Below, one piece after another: positions 41,592 through 46,939 of a DNA stretch of 46,939 bases (its first letter is position 1; the number at the start of each line of letters is the position of its first letter). The translations under genes were made by a program, and so were the position numbers. The notes under the pieces are model-generated. The model ran no database searches, was not told the DNA's origin, and was given only the letters and a program-made list of their open reading frames with translations. The stretch comes from Candidatus Dormiibacterota bacterium (GTDB lineage Bacteria; Chloroflexota; Dormibacteria; Aeolococcales; Bog-877), in the NCBI GenBank assembly GCA_027306655.1, contig DAHUZL010000114.1, forward strand, positions 1 to 46,939. The letters run 5' to 3'.

Positions 41592-42083
41592 GTGGCGCGC
41601 CGGATGTCGCGGCGGCGCTTCATGGTGCTGGCCACCAACGTGGCCGGGGCCGGGATCACGCTGCTCATCGCCGCCCCGATCGTGGGCGAGGTGCTCCAGC
41701 CGATCTTCACCCGCCGCGCCCATCCCTGGGTCCGGGTGGGCGACATCACCCAGGTGCCGGTGGGTCTGCCCACCGCCTACGTGGTCCAGATGCCGACCAC
41801 CCAGGCCTGGAAGGTGCCGCCGGTGGCTCGGATCGTGTACGTGGTCAAGCTCAACGTCGGCAGCGCGGTGCAGGTTCTCCCCCTCTCCAACGTCTGCACC
41901 CACATGCAGTGCGATGTCCACTGGGACCAGAACCTGCAGCAGTTCCTCTGCCCGTGCCACGGCGGCCTCTACTCCATCACCGGCGTCAATGTCGGCGGCC
42001 CGCCCCCGCGACCGCTCTTCCGCTACCGGCACAAGCTGGTGGGGGAGACGCTCTACGTCCGCGACCAGCTGACCGAGGCCTAG
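41592..42083 (+). CDS. Rieske [2Fe-2S] iron-sulfur protein
   Basis: A 163-residue subunit of a cytochrome bc/b6f-type complex. The twin-arginine-like SRRRFMVLA and following TM helix anchor it outside the membrane. The cluster motifs are CTHMQC and CPCHGG, giving the two Cys and two His ligands plus the stabilising disulfide. GPPPRPLFRY is a typical C-terminal Pro loop. It starts at GTG 41592 and lies 4 bp upstream of cytochrome b. It takes electrons from quinol bound at the cytochrome b Qo site. Confidence 0.94.
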   Translation: MARRMSRRRFMVLATNVAGAGITLLIAAPIVGEVLQPIFTRRAHPWVRVGDITQVPVGLPTAYVVQMPTTQAWKVPPVARIVYVVKLNVGSAVQVLPLSNVCTHMQCDVHWDQNLQQFLCPCHGGLYSITGVNVGGPPPRPLFRYRHKLVGETLYVRDQLTEA

Positions 42084-42087
42084 GCCG

Positions 42088-43302
42088 GTGTCCGTCGAAC
42101 CCCGCCGCTCCAAGCTGGTGGCCCGCCTCACCCACCCGGTCGCCCGACCGCTGGCCAGCGTCTACCGGTGGGTGGACGAGCGGATGGGGATCAGCGACCT
42201 CGTCTACAAGGCGCTCTACGAGGCGGTGCCCCGGCGGGGCGCCTGGACCTACACCCTGGGCAGCGTCACCCTGATCATCATCGCCCTCCAGATCGTGACC
42301 GGCATGTTCCTGCTCTGGAGCTATGTCCCCTCCACCACCGAGGCCTGGCTCAGCCTCAACTACCTCGCCCACCACAACGAGTTCGGGGCGATCGTGCGCG
42401 GGATGCACCTGTGGGGCGCCTACGTGCTGCTGCTGGTGATCGGCCTGCACATGGTCCGCACCTTCGTCAGCGGCTCCTACAAGAAGCCGCGCGAGCTCAA
42501 CTGGATCACCGGGGTGATCCTCTTCCTGCTGGTGCTCGCGCTGGGGATCACCGGCGCGATGCTGCCCTGGGACCAGGCCGCCTTCTGGACCACCGTCGTC
42601 ACCACCCACGTGCTCAGCTACGTGCCCCTGCTCGGCCACTGGCTGCAGGAGGTGTGGCGGGGCGGCAATCAGGTGGGGCCGGTGACCCTGACCCGCACCT
42701 TCGCCATCCACATCTGGCTGCTGCCGGCGCTGCTGGTGCCGCTGATCGGCCTCCACATCTACCTGCTCCGGCGTCACGGTGAGCACGGGTCGTGGGTGAA
42801 CTACCGCAACGACCCCGAGGAGTCGGAGCGGGAGCGGGCGGACCGGGTGCTCCGGGCCGAGCCGCCCTATCCCGCGGTGCCCAGCGACCCCGCCTACTCG
42901 GTCCCCGACGACCTCGACGAGTTCTTCCCCTCCCAGGTGGGCAAGGACGCCATCGTGTCGTTCGTCGCGGTGCTGATCATCTTTGTGATGGCGGTGGTGG
43001 TGGGCTCGCCTCTGGAGGCGCCCGCCAACGCCGCCTCGCTGACCTACGTCCCCACCCCGGAGTGGTTCTTCCTGCCCCTGGACCAACTCCTGGTGCAGTT
43101 TCCGCAGGCGTGGATGATCCCGGTCGGGGTGTTCATCATCCCCGGGCTGGCCTCGACCTTGCTGATCATGGTTCCCTTCCTCGACCGCTCGCCCGACCGG
43201 GAGCCATGGAAGCGGCCCCAGCTGATGGTTCCCGCCCTCTTCACCCTGCTCTTCCTCATCTTCGAGGCGCTCCTCGGGGTCAACCGGCTCTTCAACCTCT
43301 GA
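42088..43302 (+). CDS. Cytochrome b (b6-type N-domain fused to subunit IV-like C-domain)
   Basis: A 404-residue membrane protein with eight probable TM helices. Helix B carries H-x13-H (MHLWGAYVLLLVIGLHM) and helix D carries H-x14-H (AIHIWLLPALLVPLIGLHI); the 14-residue spacing in helix D is the b6-type pattern, not the mitochondrial one. The C-terminal part holds the Qo motif as PEWF (canonical PEWY). No cysteine is present, so a covalent heme c_n like that of b6f is unlikely. The GTG start follows the Rieske stop by 4 bp and the stop overlaps the next gene by one base. Confidence 0.93.
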   Translation: MSVEPRRSKLVARLTHPVARPLASVYRWVDERMGISDLVYKALYEAVPRRGAWTYTLGSVTLIIIALQIVTGMFLLWSYVPSTTEAWLSLNYLAHHNEFGAIVRGMHLWGAYVLLLVIGLHMVRTFVSGSYKKPRELNWITGVILFLLVLALGITGAMLPWDQAAFWTTVVTTHVLSYVPLLGHWLQEVWRGGNQVGPVTLTRTFAIHIWLLPALLVPLIGLHIYLLRRHGEHGSWVNYRNDPEESERERADRVLRAEPPYPAVPSDPAYSVPDDLDEFFPSQVGKDAIVSFVAVLIIFVMAVVVGSPLEAPANAASLTYVPTPEWFFLPLDQLLVQFPQAWMIPVGVFIIPGLASTLLIMVPFLDRSPDREPWKRPQLMVPALFTLLFLIFEALLGVNRLFNL

Positions 43303-44693
43303 TGGGAGGCTCCGTGCCCGCGGTCCTGTCGATCGCGCCCCACCTCGTCCCGGTCGGCGTCTCGACCGCGGTGGCGACCGCCCTGGTCGGCCTCCTGATG
43401 CTGACCCACATCCAGTTCGCCGCCTTCCAGCAGGGCGGCGCGATGCTGGCGGCGCTCTTCGACTTCCTCGGGATGGTGCGCCGGGACGAGCGGCAGACCC
43501 GCTTCGCCCGGGGCATGCTGAAGACGATGGCGCTGGCGTTCACGATCGGGAGCGCGCTCGCGATCTTCGCGGTGATGATCCTCTTCACCGGGCTCTGGAG
43601 CCACTTCTGGGTGAAGCTGCTGCGGATCCTGTTCTGGCCGCTGGTGGTCGAGGCGGGCGCCTTCGTGCTCGAGATCATCGCCCTCTACACGCTCTACGTC
43701 GGCTGGGACCGGCTGGGACGGGTGCGGCCGCTCCGGGTCGGCCTCGAGCTGGTCCTCGTCATCGACCTGTTTGTGCAGATGCTGATGATCAATTTCGTCG
43801 CGTCGTACATGCTGACGCCGCGACCGGCCTTCGACCTGCCCCTGATCCTGCTCAATCCCACCCTGCTGCCGCTGGAGGTCCACCGCCTGATCGGCAACGT
43901 GGCCTTCGCCGGCGCCCTGGTGGCGCTGGTGGCGGGCTGGCGGATGCTGCGGGCGCGCACCCCCGCGCAGCGGGCCTACGCGGATTGGATGGGCGCGATC
44001 GGGGCGGTCACCGCGATCAGCTTCACCGCGCTGCAGCCGCTGGTGGGCTGGGAGTACGCCAAGGAGGTCCAGCTCCACGCCTACGCCAGCTGGTACGACA
44101 TGATGCTGGGCGGGCTCAGCGTCGCCTTCCTGTTCCAGATGTTCCTGCTCGGGCTGATCCTCACCGCCGGGATCTTCTTCTTCTGGCGGCGGGTGCGCAC
44201 CAGCGGCTTCCGCTCGCCCACTCTGGCCCTCTGCGCGGTGCTCTCGCTGGGCGCCTGGCTGCTCGGCGCGACACCGTCCTCGCTGGCCTGGACCTACGAG
44301 CAGGTCTTCGCCGCCAATGCCAACGTGCCGATCTGGAACGGCGGCCTGCTCATCCCCTTCGGCCAGATGATCCCCTGGAAGCTGACCGCCCTGGTGGCGT
44401 TCACCTTCGTCAGCATCACCGCCGTCACGGTGTTCCTGCGCGAGGTGAGCCGGGGCCACCTGCGCTGGGGCGAGGCGCGCCGGAGCCAGGCGGTGGCGCT
44501 GATCACGATGGGGGTGGCGGTGAGCCTGATCATGGCGCTGATGGGCTTCATCCGCGAGAACGCGCGCGGCCCGTTCCTGATCACCAATCAGATGCTGATC
44601 AACCAGCAGCAGAACTTCGTGCCGCCGTCCTCCGCCGGCCCCGCCCAGGCGGGCGCGGCGGCGGGGGCCAACCTGGTCCTGGGGGGCCCGTGA
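43302..44693 (+). CDS. Cytochrome bd oxidase subunit I-like membrane protein 2 (CydA type)
   Basis: A 463-residue protein with about 9-10 TM helices. CydA-equivalent residues are visible: His36 in TM1 (LTHIQFAAF), Glu124 exactly 11 residues before the Trp of VGWDRLGRVR (matching E. coli Glu99 before GWDRL), His194 (LEVHRLIGNVAF, like His186) and the DMMLGGL Met pair at 267-268 (like Met393). The quinol-binding GRQPW motif is absent. It is therefore a better candidate than CydA-like 1 for the oxygen-reactive subunit. A GTG at 43314 with GGGAGG upstream is an alternative start. Confidence 0.78.
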   Translation: MGGSVPAVLSIAPHLVPVGVSTAVATALVGLLMLTHIQFAAFQQGGAMLAALFDFLGMVRRDERQTRFARGMLKTMALAFTIGSALAIFAVMILFTGLWSHFWVKLLRILFWPLVVEAGAFVLEIIALYTLYVGWDRLGRVRPLRVGLELVLVIDLFVQMLMINFVASYMLTPRPAFDLPLILLNPTLLPLEVHRLIGNVAFAGALVALVAGWRMLRARTPAQRAYADWMGAIGAVTAISFTALQPLVGWEYAKEVQLHAYASWYDMMLGGLSVAFLFQMFLLGLILTAGIFFFWRRVRTSGFRSPTLALCAVLSLGAWLLGATPSSLAWTYEQVFAANANVPIWNGGLLIPFGQMIPWKLTALVAFTFVSITAVTVFLREVSRGHLRWGEARRSQAVALITMGVAVSLIMALMGFIRENARGPFLITNQMLINQQQNFVPPSSAGPAQAGAAAGANLVLGGP

Positions 44694-45130
44694 TGCGGAT
44701 CCGGCTGCGCCCGCTGCGGCCGCTGGAGGAGGATCTGGAGGAGGTCACCCGCCGGCCGATGCCGGTCTGGCTGGTGCGCTACTACGAGGTGCACTCCTTC
44801 GGCTTCGCCGACCGCCCCACCGCCGATCGGATGCCGGTGTCGGTCCGGCTGGCGGCGATCGGCCAGGTGGTCCGCCACCGCCTCACCCTCACCATCGACG
44901 TGGTGCGGCGGCTGGAGGCCCTCGGCTGGACCGCCACCGTCGAGGACGGCCACCTGGTCGCGTCGATCGACGGCGACGACCAGGAGGGGTGGGCCCGGCT
45001 GCGGCGGGCGGGGGTCGCGGACCAGCTGCTCCTGCTCCTCGACCCCGACGACGTGGCGCGGGTGCCGGGTCCGACCTCGGAGCGCCCACCCCCCGGGCCC
45101 TGGCCGGGGACGGTCCCGGAGGCGCCCTGA
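44693..45130 (+). CDS. Hypothetical soluble protein, last gene of the respiratory operon
   Basis: A 145-residue protein with no signal peptide or TM helix. The first 50 residues are basic and aromatic (MRIRLRPLRPLEED, MPVWLVRYYEVHSFG). The rest alternates short helices and strands (TLTIDVVRRLEALGWTATVEDGHLV) and ends in a Pro-rich tail. It is not recognised. Its ATG shares one base with the CydA-like 2 stop (TGATG), so it is expressed with the operon and may be an assembly or regulatory factor on the cytoplasmic side. Confidence 0.65.
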   Translation: MRIRLRPLRPLEEDLEEVTRRPMPVWLVRYYEVHSFGFADRPTADRMPVSVRLAAIGQVVRHRLTLTIDVVRRLEALGWTATVEDGHLVASIDGDDQEGWARLRRAGVADQLLLLLDPDDVARVPGPTSERPPPGPWPGTVPEAP

Positions 45131-45135
45131 GCGGA

Positions 45136-45660
45136 TCAGGGCGTGGGCGACGGCGAGGGGAACAGCGGCGTGCAGAGGGTCGGCTCGGACAGCGGCACGT
45201 AGCCGGTCCACCCGGCCCGGCACGAGGACGGATCGGCGAGGAGGCGCACCGCCCCCGCCCCCAGGGTGGTGAACGGGGCGCCCACCATCCAGTCGCCGCC
45301 GGTCCCCACCTCCTTCACCGAGACGGTGAGGACGCGGCTGGCGCCGCCGGGGAGCCGGGCCCGCACCAGCGCCAGCGCCGACCCGGCCGCGGTGGCGCGC
45401 ACGCGCACCACCTGGTAGCGGGCGCGGCTGGCCAGCACGGCATCGTTGAAGGCGTTGAAATTGGTGCTGGCGGCGGCGGCGGGGGTGAGCAGGGTGTACG
45501 CATAGGCGGATTCATGCTGCTGGACGTCCCGGAGGAACTGCACCAGCGCGCCCCGGGCGGCCACCTGGGGCGGGGCACACCCCGTCAGCGCCAGCGCCAG
45601 CGCCCCCAGACCGGCGACGAGACCGGCCGGTCCGCGCCGCCGCACCACCGCGGGCGCCAC
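45136..45660 (-). CDS. Putative lipoprotein
   Basis: A 174-residue lipoprotein with lipobox ALTGC (Cys about residue 28). The mature part is a small alpha/beta domain (FLRDVQQHESAYAYTLLTPA, ASRVLTVSVKEVG, WMVGAPF) of the kind seen in DUF4878/NTF2-like exported proteins, and it ends in a Pro/Ser tail. It follows the cupredoxin gene with a 1-bp gap and converges on the respiratory operon. Function unknown. Confidence 0.65.
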   Translation of the reverse strand: MAPAVVRRRGPAGLVAGLGALALALTGCAPPQVAARGALVQFLRDVQQHESAYAYTLLTPAAAASTNFNAFNDAVLASRARYQVVRVRATAAGSALALVRARLPGGASRVLTVSVKEVGTGGDWMVGAPFTTLGAGAVRLLADPSSCRAGWTGYVPLSEPTLCTPLFPSPSPTP

Positions 45661-45661
45661 C

Positions 45662-46156
45662 CTATCCGGTCACCACCACCCGGCCGATCATGCCCGGGTG
45701 GAGGGTGCAGTAGTACTCGTACACCCCGGCGGCGAGGAAGCGGACCGCCCAGCGGAACCCCGAGCCCATGGTGGGGGAGTTGACGAGGTTCTGGTCGATC
45801 CACCAGACGTTGTGGAGGTCGTAGTGGTCGGTCCACAGCCACTGGACGGTGGAGCCCACCGGGACGGTGAGGTTCTCGGGGACGAACTCCCCCACGGTGT
45901 TGACGTTGTGGTAGATGATGACCGTGTAGTCGGGGTGGGCGAGGGGCTTCGGCAGGGGCCGCAGGGCGAGCGCGGTCGCGCTGTGGGGGGGCACCGACCC
46001 GGGCGCGAAGGGAACGTGGGCGCTGGTGGGGTCGCCCACCTGGCCGAAGGCGCCGCAGCCCGCCAGCAGCACCCCGAGCCCGAGGGCGGCCGCCCCCTCG
46101 GTCCACCGCCGCGGGCCGCGGCGGGACCGGGCGCGCGCCAGCGCCTTGCGCCACAT
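45662..46156 (-). CDS. Membrane-anchored cupredoxin (plastocyanin-like lipoprotein)
   Basis: A 164-residue blue-copper protein. The lipobox VLLAGC (Cys about residue 34) anchors it outside the cell membrane. The type 1 copper ligands are visible: His in YDLHNVWW and Cys, His and Met in YYCTLHPGM. Residues 90-164 form a standard cupredoxin fold (FVPENLTVPVGSTVQWLWTD). It is a likely mobile or tethered electron carrier, and it is located beside a Rieske/cytochrome b operon that lacks a cytochrome c. The partnership is inferred. Confidence 0.87.
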   Translation of the reverse strand: MWRKALARARSRRGPRRWTEGAAALGLGVLLAGCGAFGQVGDPTSAHVPFAPGSVPPHSATALALRPLPKPLAHPDYTVIIYHNVNTVGEFVPENLTVPVGSTVQWLWTDHYDLHNVWWIDQNLVNSPTMGSGFRWAVRFLAAGVYEYYCTLHPGMIGRVVVTG

Positions 46157-46203
46157 GGCACAGAGGATACCGAGTCCCGGACCAGGCCCGGGCTACCGCT
46201 ACG

Positions 46204-46914
46204 ATGCTGGCGATGCCGCCTGCGGTCGCGCCGCCCCCGACGCCCCGGCCGCGGACGGCGGCCGGCCGGGCCCGGGCCGCCGCCCGGGCGCTCCGGGCGG
46301 TCCACCCCGGCCGCTGCGCCCTTCGCCACGATGGACCGTTCCAGCTGCTGGTGGCCACCGTCCTCTCCGCCCAGACTACCGATGTCCGAGTCAACCAGGT
46401 GACGCCCCACCTCTTCGCCCGCTATCCGACGGCGCGAGCCCTCGCCGAGGCGGATTCCTCCGAGCTGGAGGACCTGATCCATCCCACCGGATTCTTTCGG
46501 GCCAAGGCGCGGAGCCTCACCGCGCTCGGCCGGCAGCTGGTGGAGCGCCACGGCGGCCAGGTGCCCGCCGACATGACGGCGCTGGTGCGGCTCCGCGGGG
46601 TGGGGCGCAAGACCGCCAACGTGGTCCTCGGGGTGGGGTTCGGAATCCCCGGGCTGGCGGTGGACACCCATGTCACCCGTCTCGCCACCCTGCTCGGCCT
46701 GGTCACAACGCGGGACCCGGTCTTGATCGAGTCGGCCGTCTGCCGCATGCTCCCCCGGGCCGAGTGGACCGGCTTCGGCCTGCGGCTGATCGAGCACGGT
46801 CGCACCGTCTGTGTCGCCAACCGGCCCCGTTGTCCGCTCTGCCCGATGGCGACGTGGTGCCCGAGCTCGACCACGCGACGACGTCGGCCAGCGGCGCCGC
46901 GGCCACGCCGCTGA
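46204..46914 (+). CDS. nth: Endonuclease III (DNA glycosylase/AP lyase)
   Basis: Base-excision repair enzyme that removes oxidised pyrimidines. The 236-residue protein has the helix-hairpin-helix LRGVGRKTANVVL with catalytic Lys, the catalytic Asp in VDTHV, and the [4Fe-4S] ligands in C-x6-C-x2-C-x5-C (CVANRPRCPLCPMATWC). About 25 residues before the core and a basic tail after the cluster are extra. An ATG nine bases downstream (46213) is an alternative start. It is divergent from the cupredoxin gene, with TACGAT near 46199 as a possible -10. Confidence 0.94.
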   Translation: MLAMPPAVAPPPTPRPRTAAGRARAAARALRAVHPGRCALRHDGPFQLLVATVLSAQTTDVRVNQVTPHLFARYPTARALAEADSSELEDLIHPTGFFRAKARSLTALGRQLVERHGGQVPADMTALVRLRGVGRKTANVVLGVGFGIPGLAVDTHVTRLATLLGLVTTRDPVLIESAVCRMLPRAEWTGFGLRLIEHGRTVCVANRPRCPLCPMATWCPSSTTRRRRPAAPRPRR

Positions 46915-46939
46915 GGCACGCCGCGTGCTCCGGGTCACC

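Noticed and set aside
40050-44693. Classical cytochrome bd oxidase (cydAB)
   Set aside because: Both large proteins resemble subunit I; no CydB-like protein and no GRQPW quinol loop are present.

Overview
The window (46,939 bp) is very GC-rich bacterial chromosome with GTG starts, ATGA/GTGA overlaps and short intergenic gaps. Several markers point to a Terrabacteria lineage of the Dormibacterota/Chloroflexota/Actinomycetota type, although no rRNA is present to settle it. These are MurT/GatD peptidoglycan amidation, a MarP-type CvpA-trypsin protease, an LCP protein, a 31-residue bS22-like ribosomal peptide, an F420/FMN split-barrel oxidoreductase, an InhA/FabI reductase, and a b6-type cytochrome b encoded beside bd-like oxidase subunits. 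A Dormibacterota-like genome is my best guess (inference).

Layout. 1-2.9 kb: ribosome/GTPase cluster rplU(tail)-rpmA-obg-nadD-rsfS. 2.9-7.9 kb: class A PBP, an orphan AAA+ ATPase, tRNA-Ala(CGC), the bS22-like micro-gene and a HIT hydrolase. 7.97-17.2 kb: accessory region. It opens with tRNA-Ala(GGC), abutted by a Phd/RelE toxin-antitoxin pair and then a decayed second copy of the tRNA 3' half. A five-gene carbohydrate operon (PfkB kinase, family 5 solute-binding protein, DeoR regulator, GH4 glycosidase, PIG-L deacetylase) follows behind a textbook sigma70 promoter. The region ends near 16.4 kb with a second, truncated copy of the toxin 3' end, inside the 3' end of a HEAT-like gene. 17.3-33.6 kb: envelope and metabolism genes: a propeller-like exported protein, PHS-type MFS transporter, heme O synthase, an LCP/TolB-like/flippase-like cluster, fabI, marP-marR-MFS, ppk1-PPOX-rpiA and a lipoprotein. 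33.6-38.2 kb: ispE-murT-gatD operon, interrupted by a 1.4-kb cassette with a collagen-like gene that duplicated the 5' end of gatD. 38.4-39.9 kb: rpsT and holA. 40.0-45.1 kb: a six-gene respiratory operon (CydA-like 1, small two-TM protein, Rieske protein, b6-type cytochrome b, CydA-like 2, small soluble protein). It converges on a blue-copper lipoprotein plus a second lipoprotein. The window ends with nth.

How they fit. The respiratory operon is the most novel-looking system: it has two non-identical bd-oxidase subunit-I homologues, no CydB, no quinol-loop motif that I can see, and Rieske/cytochrome b encoded between them, with a membrane-anchored cupredoxin next door and no cytochrome c in view. 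The carbohydrate operon suggests deacetylation coupled to hydrolysis of an acylated (phospho)glycoside, a parallel of Chb chitobiose logic built from other families. The gatD duplication and the tRNA/toxin repeats are readable traces of insertion and recombination.
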